Below, in pieces: positions 42,123 through 50,102 of a stretch of DNA of 64,000 nt (positions are counted from its first letter, which is position 1; every line of letters begins with the position of its first letter). Under the pieces are notes generated by a model. The model was given only the letters and a program-made list of their open reading frames with translations, did no database searches and was not told the origin of the DNA. The stretch comes from JACKAN01 sp964502735. GTDB lineage: Bacteria > Bdellovibrionota > Bdellovibrionia > Bdellovibrionales > UBA1609. The translations under genes and the position numbers were made by a program. The stretch spans positions 56,569 through 120,568 of the forward strand of contig CAZCYD010000005.1 of assembly GCA_964502735.1 (NCBI GenBank). Reading direction: 5' to 3'.

Positions 42123-43499
42123 TTGGCAGCAATTTCATTTGGGGGTCTTAGTTCGGGACTTCCGCCAAATTTAGTAGATAATTTGATTGAGGCAGAAAGA
42201 ATGCCCATTCAAAATCTTGAGATTCGTAAAGGCAAAACACAGTCTAAATTAGATCTTGTCAATACTTTATCTGAAAAGGTATCCAAACTTACTGAGTCCA
42301 TAGGAACATTAGCCTCTACACGTGGGTTTAACGATATAAAATTACTGAGCGGTGATCCAAATATTGTTCAAGGAGTGGTCGATCCGGGTTTTGCAATCCC
42401 AGGTAGTTACAATATAGAGGTTTTGCAGTTAGCGCAGAAAGCGGCGGCAGTTACAAATGGTTTTCCAGATCGAGATAGAACTCAGTTAGGTGTAGGTTAC
42501 TTTAAGTTCGAAACTCCAAGAGGTAGTGTCGACGTTTATATAAATGGATCAAATAATACTCTAGAGGGTGCCGTTAATGCTATCAATTCAGCAAATGTAG
42601 GGGTTAGAGCATCAATAATTAATGATCGCAAAAGCCCAGATGCGCCATTTAAGCTTTTAATCACTGGAGACAGTGTAGGCGAAGACAATGAAATAAAGTA
42701 TCCAACACTTTACTTTTTGGATGGTGATCAAGATTTATATTTTGATCAAGAAATTGAAGCCAAGAACGGAGTCGTTAAAATTGATGGGTTTGAATTCGAG
42801 ATTACAGACAATACGGTCAAAGACGTTATTCCTGGTGTGACTTTAGAGTTGAAACAAGCAGCCCCGGATCGAAATGTAAATGTAACCGTGAAGGAAGACC
42901 AAGAGATTGTAGCAGGAAAAGTCAAAGAGTTTGTTGATGGACTCAATGAGGTACTTAAATTTATACAATCACAAAGTAAAATGGATGCTAATACAGATAC
43001 AAGCCGGACACTTGGGGGAGAGGGACTACTTAGATCTCTGGAGAATAGAATTCGTAGTTTAATACAAAATCCTCAAGTCGGTATTAATGGAAAAATAAGA
43101 AGCCTTAACCAGCTAGGAGTCACATTTAATAGGTCTGGGACCTTAGATTATGATGCCGACAAATTTAATTCGGTTTTAAGTCGAGACCCCCAGGCCGTTC
43201 AAAGTTTTTTTGCAGGAGATGGTTTTGCGGTAGGTTTTGTTCCGTCTCTTAAAAATCAAATACGAGTGATTATGGACCCTTCAATGGGACCAATTTCACT
43301 TAGGAAAAAATCGCTACAGGATCAGATAAAAAGATTAGACGATAATATCGAAAGAAAAGACAAGCAGCTTCTAAAAAAGGAAGAGTCTTTAAGGAGAAAA
43401 TTTGCCAAACTCGAGGAAACAATGTCTCGCTTAAAGTCTCAAGGCGGAGCTGTAAATGCGATTGCTAATGTTGGAATCCCTAACTTTGGTGGAGGATAA
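42123..43499 (+). CDS. fliD: Flagellar filament cap protein FliD
   Basis: FliD caps the filament tip and guides flagellin folding. The 458 residues start SFGGLSSGLPPNLVDNLIEAERMPIQNLEIRKGKTQSKLDLVNTLSEKVSKL, which matches the FliD N-terminus, and end in a coiled-coil D0/D1 (LQDQIKRLDDNIERKDKQLLKKEESLRRKFAKLEETMSRLKSQ). Usual length. The start is a TTG at 42123; AGGAGG lies about nine bases upstream, and no in-frame ATG exists nearby. Confidence 0.95.
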   Translation: MAAISFGGLSSGLPPNLVDNLIEAERMPIQNLEIRKGKTQSKLDLVNTLSEKVSKLTESIGTLASTRGFNDIKLLSGDPNIVQGVVDPGFAIPGSYNIEVLQLAQKAAAVTNGFPDRDRTQLGVGYFKFETPRGSVDVYINGSNNTLEGAVNAINSANVGVRASIINDRKSPDAPFKLLITGDSVGEDNEIKYPTLYFLDGDQDLYFDQEIEAKNGVVKIDGFEFEITDNTVKDVIPGVTLELKQAAPDRNVNVTVKEDQEIVAGKVKEFVDGLNEVLKFIQSQSKMDANTDTSRTLGGEGLLRSLENRIRSLIQNPQVGINGKIRSLNQLGVTFNRSGTLDYDADKFNSVLSRDPQAVQSFFAGDGFAVGFVPSLKNQIRVIMDPSMGPISLRKKSLQDQIKRLDDNIERKDKQLLKKEESLRRKFAKLEETMSRLKSQGGAVNAIANVGIPNFGGG

Positions 43500-43606
43500 A
43501 AAATGTTTGGGCATTAAAAGATAATTATTAAAAGATTATAAAGTTAAGAAGAATGAAATCCGAATTACATAATTGTAAGTAGAGTTAGTTTTAGAGGAGA
43601 AGAAGA

Positions 43607-43999
43607 GTGAGTCATAGCCCTTATCAAAAGTATAAAAAAACATCCGTTGAGAGCGCTAGTCGAGAGAAACTCTTATTGATGATGTATGAGGGTGCTATAC
43701 GTTATGTGAAAAGAGCTATGATAGCCGTAGATAAGGGTGATATTGCAGATAGAGGCCAGAACATAGGTTGTGCATATGATGTAATAATGGAGCTTAACAA
43801 CACCTTGAATCATGAAGTTGGTGGTGAGATTGCGAAAAATCTAGAGCAGCTCTACATGTTTATGACTGATGAATTGATCAAGGCCAATATTAAGGCTGAT
43901 AAGGAAAAATTGAATAATGTTTTAAAAATATTAGAGACACTATATGAAGGTTGGTGTCAGGCAGTAGAAAAATTAAAAAAAGAATCAACAGCAGGGTAA
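43607..43999 (+). CDS. fliS: Flagellin export chaperone FliS
   Basis: FliS binds the C-terminal helix of flagellin and prevents early polymerisation. The 130 residues follow the family: PYQKYKKTSVESASREKLLLMMYEGAIRYVKRAMIAVDKGDIADRGQNIGCAYDVIMELNNTLNHEVGGEIAKNLEQLYMFMTDELIKAN. The start is a GTG at 43607 with agaggag in front. It lies 21 bases before the FliT-like gene. Confidence 0.96.
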   Translation: MSHSPYQKYKKTSVESASREKLLLMMYEGAIRYVKRAMIAVDKGDIADRGQNIGCAYDVIMELNNTLNHEVGGEIAKNLEQLYMFMTDELIKANIKADKEKLNNVLKILETLYEGWCQAVEKLKKESTAG

Positions 44000-44020
44000 T
44001 TAATAGACCAAGGAGGGGAT

Positions 44021-44449
44021 ATGTCCAGCATCGTAGATCTACTTATAGAAAAAAATCATTTTTTAGATAAATTTCTGAGTCTTAATGAGTCAGAAATTCT
44101 GAATTTCATAGATGGAAACTTTGACAATCTTGATAACTTCTATAACTCAAGAGAGAAGATTCTTGGAATATTGTCTGAAATTGATAGTAAAATAGAAGAG
44201 GAAACTATTTTTGAATACGAAGAGTCATTATCTTCTGAATACAAAAAACAAGTCGTAAGAGCTTTGGACTACAAAAACGAAATTGTAAAAAGAATTTTGG
44301 CGCAAGACTTACAAATACTTTCTTTAATAGAAAGTGCAAAGTCTCATATCATTAAAGAGCTTTCTTCTGTAAAGTCCACCAGAAAGATTTTTAATTCATA
44401 CAAATCTGGGAAAAATTCAGCACCAGAAAAAATTGACGAAAAGGTCTAG
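44021..44449 (+). CDS. FliT-like flagellar chaperone (inferred)
   Basis: 142 residues with a very good ribosome binding site (aggagggg). The sequence is almost wholly helical and charged (NHFLDKFLSLNESEILNFIDGNFDNLDNFYNSREKILGILSEIDSKI), with a lysine-rich tail. FliT/FlgN-type chaperones look like this, and the position after fliD-fliS is the usual one for fliT, but sequence alone would not identify it. Confidence 0.55.
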   Translation: MSSIVDLLIEKNHFLDKFLSLNESEILNFIDGNFDNLDNFYNSREKILGILSEIDSKIEEETIFEYEESLSSEYKKQVVRALDYKNEIVKRILAQDLQILSLIESAKSHIIKELSSVKSTRKIFNSYKSGKNSAPEKIDEKV

Positions 44450-44569
44450 TCTGATTGAGAAAAATCGTTGAGGCAAAAGAGTTCTGTCAAATTTATGGCA
44501 GAATAGGATTTTAGACAAGTCAAGATGTCGTCAAAATATTTACGAGTTTAAAATTATCAGTCTTACAAA

Positions 44570-44586
44570 CTGGCATCAATGTTGCT
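44570..44586 (+). promoter_or_regulatory. Sigma54 promoter of the putative glycosylation cluster
   Basis: TGGCAT at 44571-44576 and TTGCT at 44582-44586 place GG and GC ten bases apart, matching the sigma54 consensus closely. Transcription would start near 44597; the next ATG is at 44613. Confidence 0.7.
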
Positions 44587-44612
44587 CATATAGAGTTTGA
44601 GAGGGGTAGAGA

Positions 44613-45488
44613 ATGTCAGAATTTGAGACCAATGTCAGAGTGAGATTTCCCTTAAGGGAAAGAAGTATTCCATCAGAAGAAAATGATAATAAGAAAAAGT
44701 GTGATGAGCTAGCCGAGCCTTCTTTTTTATTGAAATCATCTGTAGATCGAAGAAAGTATTTAAAAGAATTTGATCAAGTCGAGCAAATTGAAGATCCTAA
44801 AGATATACAGCAAATATTTGAGTCGGCTGAATTATTTTACTTTCAGGGTTTGGATTCAAAAGCTTATGAGGCTTATTTAAGATATATAGGTAGTGGTAAC
44901 TACAACCCTCATAATCTTTTTGTGGCCTATAAAAATATTGGAAATATCAAAATACGATCTGGTGATCTCGAGGGGGCTGAGGAATACTATCACAAAGCAT
45001 ATACTATAAACCCTGATTCAGACACGCTTCTGGTTAATCTTGGAACTTTGGAAATTCAAAAAAAGAATTTAGAAAAAGCTTTGGAGCGATATCGAATGGC
45101 TGTGGACGTTAATCCTAGAAATTCTAGAGGTTGGATTGGCCTTGCCTTGGCTCATAGAGAATATGGAGATATTGACTTGGCATGGGGAAATCTAGAAAGA
45201 TCTTTAGATATTGAACCTTGTGATGATACAGCTCTTGAACTTCTAGTTCAGTGGGGAATAAAAGACAGTCGAATCGATATAGCAATTGAAAAATTAAGAA
45301 ACTATTTAAGCATTAACCCAAATAATATTCATATGCGTTTGGCTTTAATTCATGTCTACATTATTGGTGGCCGTCTCAGTGTTGCACGAGGTTTTGTTGA
45401 AGAGTCATTGAAGTTAGATCCAAATAATGATGATCTATTGAACATTTTTAATAACTTGAAGACTATAACAGCGGAGGAACTGGCTTGA
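44613..45488 (+). CDS. Tetratricopeptide-repeat protein
   Basis: 291 residues. After a charged N-terminus, TPR units run from about residue 65 to the end (AYEAYLRYIGSGNYNPHNLFVAYKNIGNIKIRSGDLEGAEEYYHKAYTINPDSDTLLVNLGTLEIQKKNLEKALERYRMAVDVNPRN). TPR domains bind partner proteins; similar proteins accompany flagellin glycosyltransferases. It has its own sigma54-type promoter and heads a tightly packed run of genes; its stop overlaps the next start. Confidence 0.85.
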   Translation: MSEFETNVRVRFPLRERSIPSEENDNKKKCDELAEPSFLLKSSVDRRKYLKEFDQVEQIEDPKDIQQIFESAELFYFQGLDSKAYEAYLRYIGSGNYNPHNLFVAYKNIGNIKIRSGDLEGAEEYYHKAYTINPDSDTLLVNLGTLEIQKKNLEKALERYRMAVDVNPRNSRGWIGLALAHREYGDIDLAWGNLERSLDIEPCDDTALELLVQWGIKDSRIDIAIEKLRNYLSINPNNIHMRLALIHVYIIGGRLSVARGFVEESLKLDPNNDDLLNIFNNLKTITAEELA

Positions 45489-46117
45489 TTCAATCCTTTA
45501 CCTCTAGAACTAATATGCCGATTTTTACATGGAATGAGAAACACTTGTGCTCTAGAGTCGACCCCGTAGCTGAAGCGAAAGAGTGGGTGTGTAAATATAA
45601 GAATCAAATACAATCGTGCTCAGAAGTTATAGTTTTAGGACTAGGATGCGGGTATCATATTTTGGAAGTTATTAAAGAGTTTAGTGGAAAAAAAGTGACT
45701 GTCATTGAGTCTCAACCAGAAATCATCAGCTGGTTTGGTAGGTATTATCCCATGGAGTCTGCTAGTTTTAAGTGTTTAGTCATTAGGGCAGAAGAGGAGC
45801 TGTTGAAGTCCTCAGCTATCCAGAGCTCGATAAAACAGTTTTACACGGTTTTAGCACACAGGCCGAGTCTTGAAATATTTCCAGAATTAAAGATCTACCA
45901 TAGGTGGCTCTTGGGAAGAACTTATGATTCGCTTAGTTGGATAACACAATTAAGATCAGAAAAAAGTTTATATGATTGGCAATCTCGATCTCTCTACGAT
46001 TTAAATAAAGATGGGTTAACAATTATGGACTTAGAATTCAAAGATGAAAGCGGACGTGCAAATTGTCTGAGTGATATTCAACAGAAAATTTTAGCCTTGA
46101 GAGAACTTATTGCATGA
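45485..46117 (+). CDS. Protein with a nucleotide-binding-like fold, possibly related to Maf glycosyltransferases
   Basis: 210 residues from a TTG at 45485 with GGAGG upstream. The middle has VIVLGLGCGYHILEVIKEFSGKKVTVIESQPEIISWFGRYYP, which looks like the Rossmann-type motif of the motility accessory factor (Maf/DUF115) family or of methyltransferases. The rest is not recognised. Maf enzymes put nonulosonic acid on flagellin; here the sequence is too short to be a full Maf protein, so this is only a lead. It overlaps both neighbours by four bases. Confidence 0.45.
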   Translation: MIQSFTSRTNMPIFTWNEKHLCSRVDPVAEAKEWVCKYKNQIQSCSEVIVLGLGCGYHILEVIKEFSGKKVTVIESQPEIISWFGRYYPMESASFKCLVIRAEEELLKSSAIQSSIKQFYTVLAHRPSLEIFPELKIYHRWLLGRTYDSLSWITQLRSEKSLYDWQSRSLYDLNKDGLTIMDLEFKDESGRANCLSDIQQKILALRELIA

Positions 46118-47760
46118 AAGTACTAGCTGTTTCAATATTACGTTTGGGAGACATATTAATGATGGTGCCGGTCTTAAGGGCGTTAAAAGACCAGAACGAA
46201 AATGTTGAATTACATGTATTGATAAACAGGCAGTTTAATTTTGTTAGATATATTTTGCCATGGGTTGATAAATTTATAGTTTTAGATAGAGAGGAATTAC
46301 AAAAAGGACTTGGAGAGTACAATCGTCCTATTTTTGAGCCGTTGGATAGGATAAGCGCTGTTATTGATTTTCTAAACCGACAAAATTACGACAAGATCGT
46401 GAACTTAAGTCACTCCAGATTTAGTGGTTTTATATGCGGAATGATAGATGCAAACGAAAAGTTAGGATTGTCTATAAATAGAAATAACACTGTGAGTTTT
46501 GGCAATAAGTGGTATTCGTATATGAATGAACAATGCACACTTCCGCGATCTTCATCGGCACACTTATTAGACGTTCACTATTATGGATCTGGTTTGACAT
46601 ACAGTCCATATAATTTTGATTATAGAATTTCAGCGAGGGGTGAGGCTGAAGCTGATGCCATTTTAGAATCGAATACTAAATTCATTTGTGTTCAGGTTCT
46701 TACGAGTGATGTAAAAAAGAATTGGGGATATGATAATTTTGCGGAATCTTTAAAAGTATTCAAAATGACAAATCCGAACATAGCTATATACAGTTTGGGA
46801 GCGCCGAGTGAAAGCCAAGACATTGCAGACTTTATAAGGATCTGTGAAGAGCGAGGGGTTAAAGTTGTGCCTGCCATATGTTCTTTAGAGGGGGCCTTGT
46901 CTATTCTTTCTAGGTGTGAATTATTAATCACGGGCGATACAAGCATAAAGCACTTAGCCTGTGGTGTTGATTGTAGTATCTTGGAGATCGCTGTTGGAAG
47001 TAGCGACTTCCTAAAAACTGGAGTTTATAAGAGTCAAAGTTATATAGTTTCTAGTCGTGAGGCTTGTTACCCTTGTATTCACAGTCACTCTTGTCATCAG
47101 CCAACACATGTTTGTTCAAATTCTATTGAGCCTGCAATCATCGGATTGTTAGCTAATCAAATATTAATTGGAGCTTCACGAGAAATAGAAATCGTAGCAA
47201 AAGAATATAACGATAAAGTGGTTGTTCATCGAACGTATTTTAGTCACTCAGGATTTTGGTATGTCCGCAACCTTGCAGAAAAGATTTCACCAAAGGACTT
47301 TGAGTCTGTAATTAAGCTATCTAGCTGGAAGCTATTGAATCAAGGCGAACATCATAAGTTAGTGGGGGCCTATGGAAGTGAGTCTATAAAATTAAAGGCG
47401 GCACTTAGGCAAGCCTATCCAGAGGCGAAGATCAAAGAAAAAAAACATTTTCTTACAGGACTGGAAAGCACAACAATAAAGAAAGGCGAAGCTATTTATA
47501 ATCTTAAAACGGCACTGAGGCGCGCAACAAATAGTAGCCGGATATTAGAGGATATCAAATCTAATTATCAGATTTTATCAGATGAGCTGAGTCCAAATTT
47601 TGCTAACGAAGTTTTAAAATTTTTTGAAAACTACGATGGAGATGGCTCTAAAAATTTTTTAAACCTCAGGAAGTATTCAGAAACACTTGAGAATGTTTTC
47701 ATAAGAAATCAGATACAACTTAAACTTTTAAGAAACATGATTGGTCAGACAATGGAGTAA
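46114..47760 (+). CDS. GT9-family (heptosyltransferase-like) glycosyltransferase, long form
   Basis: 548 residues. The N-terminal half follows the family: VSILRLGDILMMVPVLRALKDQNENVELHVLIN, KIVNLSHSRFSGFICGMI, VKKNWGYDNFAESLKVF and, in the donor-site region, CELLITGDTSIKHLACGVDCSILEIAVG. GT9 members normally move ADP-heptose onto LPS cores and have about 330-350 residues, so residues 350-548 are an unusual C-terminal extension with a cysteine cluster (CYPCIHSHSCHQPTHVC) at its start. The place in the flagellin cluster suggests that flagellin, not LPS, is the acceptor, but that is inference. Confidence 0.75.
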   Translation: MKVLAVSILRLGDILMMVPVLRALKDQNENVELHVLINRQFNFVRYILPWVDKFIVLDREELQKGLGEYNRPIFEPLDRISAVIDFLNRQNYDKIVNLSHSRFSGFICGMIDANEKLGLSINRNNTVSFGNKWYSYMNEQCTLPRSSSAHLLDVHYYGSGLTYSPYNFDYRISARGEAEADAILESNTKFICVQVLTSDVKKNWGYDNFAESLKVFKMTNPNIAIYSLGAPSESQDIADFIRICEERGVKVVPAICSLEGALSILSRCELLITGDTSIKHLACGVDCSILEIAVGSSDFLKTGVYKSQSYIVSSREACYPCIHSHSCHQPTHVCSNSIEPAIIGLLANQILIGASREIEIVAKEYNDKVVVHRTYFSHSGFWYVRNLAEKISPKDFESVIKLSSWKLLNQGEHHKLVGAYGSESIKLKAALRQAYPEAKIKEKKHFLTGLESTTIKKGEAIYNLKTALRRATNSSRILEDIKSNYQILSDELSPNFANEVLKFFENYDGDGSKNFLNLRKYSETLENVFIRNQIQLKLLRNMIGQTME

Positions 47761-47762
47761 GT

Positions 47763-47945
47763 ATGAACAATAAACAACTAGAGAATCTTAAAAAATCATT
47801 AGGACAATTAGAGAAGGCTGCGCAGCAAATTGTAAATACAAGAGGATATACCAAAGAAGTTCAAAATATAAAAATATTAAGCGAACTCATTAGGGAGCAG
47901 TTAATTCATGAAAATATTGGTCATACAGCTCGCAAGATTGGGTGA
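47763..47945 (+). CDS. Small coiled-coil protein
   Basis: 60 residues, with ggag five bases before the ATG and two bases after the preceding stop, overlapping the next gene by 38 bases. The sequence (NNKQLENLKKSLGQLEKAAQQIVNTRGYTKEVQNIKILSELIREQLI) is a clear amphipathic helix. It may bind the flanking glycosyltransferases; unknown family. Confidence 0.55.
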   Translation: MNNKQLENLKKSLGQLEKAAQQIVNTRGYTKEVQNIKILSELIREQLIHENIGHTARKIG

Positions 47946-49404
47946 TATTTATCTTAGTTGGCCAGCATTATCAGGTCTAAGAAGAAAGTATCCCGATTCA
48001 CAAATTGACATTCTCGTTAGAGAAAAGTTTGCATCGGCAGCTATTGGAAATATTGACATTGACAGTGTTATCCGACTTCCCACAGCGCATATTTTAAATT
48101 CAATTTTACAAGAGGCTGAAGTTTCAGAAAGCTTTGAGGCTATTGAAAAATTTTGTAGCTCGCTCAGAGATGAAAATTATAATAAAATTATTAATCTGAG
48201 TTTTTCACCCTTTTCCAGTTATTTGGTGTCTGCAATATCAGGGGGCTCGCTTGCTGAAGTTAAGGGTTACTCTCGTTATGAGGACGGGTATTTAAGTATT
48301 GGAGATGATGTTAGTGCTTATTTTTATGCTCAAGTAGGTATAGGAAAACCAAATAGAGTACACTTGGCTCAAATTTTTTCGGGAGTTGCAGGGGTAGAAC
48401 TCATTGATGAAGATTGGAAGATCAGTGAGCTTGACGATTCTAAAAATAATTTTATTACGAAGTCCAAAGACCCGTATTTATTATTGCAGGTTGGAGCAAG
48501 TCAAATAGAAAAAACATATGGGGTTGATAAGTGGGCAGGAGTTCTCAATCATCTATCTAAGTTGTCGGATATAAAAGTTGTCCTTGTAGGTAGCTTATCA
48601 GAAAAAAAAATAGCTGCGGATCTTGTTGGTAAAACGAGCAATAAAAATATAATTAATATTGTGGGTCAGACTGAGGTGTCCCACTTAATGGGCTTAGCAA
48701 AAAATGCAAAACTTGTTGTAGGCTGTGACAGCTTAATGGTTCACATAGCTTCTTTAACTCGAGTTCCAACACTTAATGTTTCATTTGATACTGTTAATTT
48801 TTGGGAGACGGGCCCACTTGCAGATGGAAGTCGTGTTATTTACGGTAAGACTCCTAACGATATAGCTTCAGACCGTGTGGCTTACGAAATAAAATGTATG
48901 TTGGAAGGTAAAGAAAGTGGAAACCCTGTTTATTTAAGATTCAATGGAAATTTAGAGTCTTATATTCCCAGTGGATATGTTGATGAGAGCTTTTGTTGGA
49001 AATTTATATTGGCTCTTTATATGGAGAAAGAATTTCCAGTTGTAGATGATGAGATAACTTTGAAAGGTTTAGAGAAACTGTATGCAACCTCTCAACTGGC
49101 TTTAGAGCAGTTAAACCATTTAAAGAATTGTAAGCCAGGAAGTTACCAATTAAAAATTTTGTCATTTGTTGATGATATTATTTTACAGATTCCAAACTTA
49201 GCACCCCAGCTTCATCCCCTAGTCTCATGGTTTCAGACGGAAAGGGTGAGAATAGGTCCTGCATCATTTGAAGATCTACAGCTAAAGACTAAAAGTTTAT
49301 TCCATAAATTTATGGATATCATTAATTTATGTTTAGATAATTTTGATTTGCCTGGAGTTGAAACGAAGGAGGCTGAGATTGCAAACGCAAATGTATTCGA
49401 ATGA
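47908..49404 (+). CDS. GT9-family glycosyltransferase, second copy
   Basis: 498 residues, again with the heptosyltransferase core: VIQLARLGDIYLSWPALSGLRRKYPDSQIDILV, KIINLSFSPFSSYLVSAISGG, QVGASQIEKTYGVDKWAGVLNHL and, at the donor site, AKLVVGCDSLMVHIASLTRVPTLNVSFDTVNFWETGP. It also has a C-terminal extension of about 150 residues unrelated by eye to that of the other copy. agggag is present before the ATG at 47908, which lies inside the coil gene. Two GT9 enzymes in a row suggest stepwise addition of a short glycan. Confidence 0.75.
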   Translation: MKILVIQLARLGDIYLSWPALSGLRRKYPDSQIDILVREKFASAAIGNIDIDSVIRLPTAHILNSILQEAEVSESFEAIEKFCSSLRDENYNKIINLSFSPFSSYLVSAISGGSLAEVKGYSRYEDGYLSIGDDVSAYFYAQVGIGKPNRVHLAQIFSGVAGVELIDEDWKISELDDSKNNFITKSKDPYLLLQVGASQIEKTYGVDKWAGVLNHLSKLSDIKVVLVGSLSEKKIAADLVGKTSNKNIINIVGQTEVSHLMGLAKNAKLVVGCDSLMVHIASLTRVPTLNVSFDTVNFWETGPLADGSRVIYGKTPNDIASDRVAYEIKCMLEGKESGNPVYLRFNGNLESYIPSGYVDESFCWKFILALYMEKEFPVVDDEITLKGLEKLYATSQLALEQLNHLKNCKPGSYQLKILSFVDDIILQIPNLAPQLHPLVSWFQTERVRIGPASFEDLQLKTKSLFHKFMDIINLCLDNFDLPGVETKEAEIANANVFE

Positions 49405-50002
49405 AGAACTAATGAAAAAATATAGTGAAGGTACTAAATTGAATCTAGTAGTGAAAGATTTAGAAGAAGAACAGTGGAAAAGTGGAAGAGTTATTTGTGA
49501 AATACATGTGAACGGCAACTATCTTTCTGAGGAAGAAGAGAAGAGCCTGGATCGTATGCCTCTGTCTAGTTTAAGCGTTTTAGAAATCATTACGCGAGAT
49601 CAATCTGAACTTATTGAAGTTACACTAAGAACCATTTACCAATGGTTGCCAAAGCTAAAAGAAAGGTCTCTTGAGATATCTCGAGGCCTCGGTGAGAATG
49701 GTTATTCCATGCCCACTCAGTCTTTTGTTGAGCTTATAGATGGTTGCACATGGTTTTCAGATTCACTAAGTCTATTAAAACCAAAATTACAAGATCTTGT
49801 GGTTGTTCAAAATTTTGGGACCAATTGGGACAACTGCCAAACAGTGTTTACTTCTGTAGCCAAAGAATCTTTAAAAGCATTTGAGCTAAGTGATTGGGTT
49901 TTACTCAAGGATATTCTTGAATATGAAATTCCTGTTTCGCTAGACCAATGGCAGGATTTATTATTTAAACAACCTGAAATTTTCAAGATAGCTAATGTCT
50001 AG
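49379..50002 (+). CDS. Unknown protein ending the glycosylation cluster
   Basis: 207 residues from a TTG at 49379; AAGGAGG lies six bases upstream, inside the end of the preceding gene. The sequence is soluble and helical (NEELMKKYSEGTKLNLVVKDLEEEQWKSGRVICEIHVNGNYLSEEEEKSL). I recognise no family. Coupling to the second GT9 gene makes it part of the same operon. Confidence 0.68.
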   Translation: MQTQMYSNEELMKKYSEGTKLNLVVKDLEEEQWKSGRVICEIHVNGNYLSEEEEKSLDRMPLSSLSVLEIITRDQSELIEVTLRTIYQWLPKLKERSLEISRGLGENGYSMPTQSFVELIDGCTWFSDSLSLLKPKLQDLVVVQNFGTNWDNCQTVFTSVAKESLKAFELSDWVLLKDILEYEIPVSLDQWQDLLFKQPEIFKIANV

Positions 50003-50102
50003 AGATTTATAGATATTTATTTTGTTAAAATACAAGAAGTTCATATGATTCTTTTGTCGTGCTGAATTGTCAAAAGAATGAGAATTGTGATATCTTTATA
50101 CG

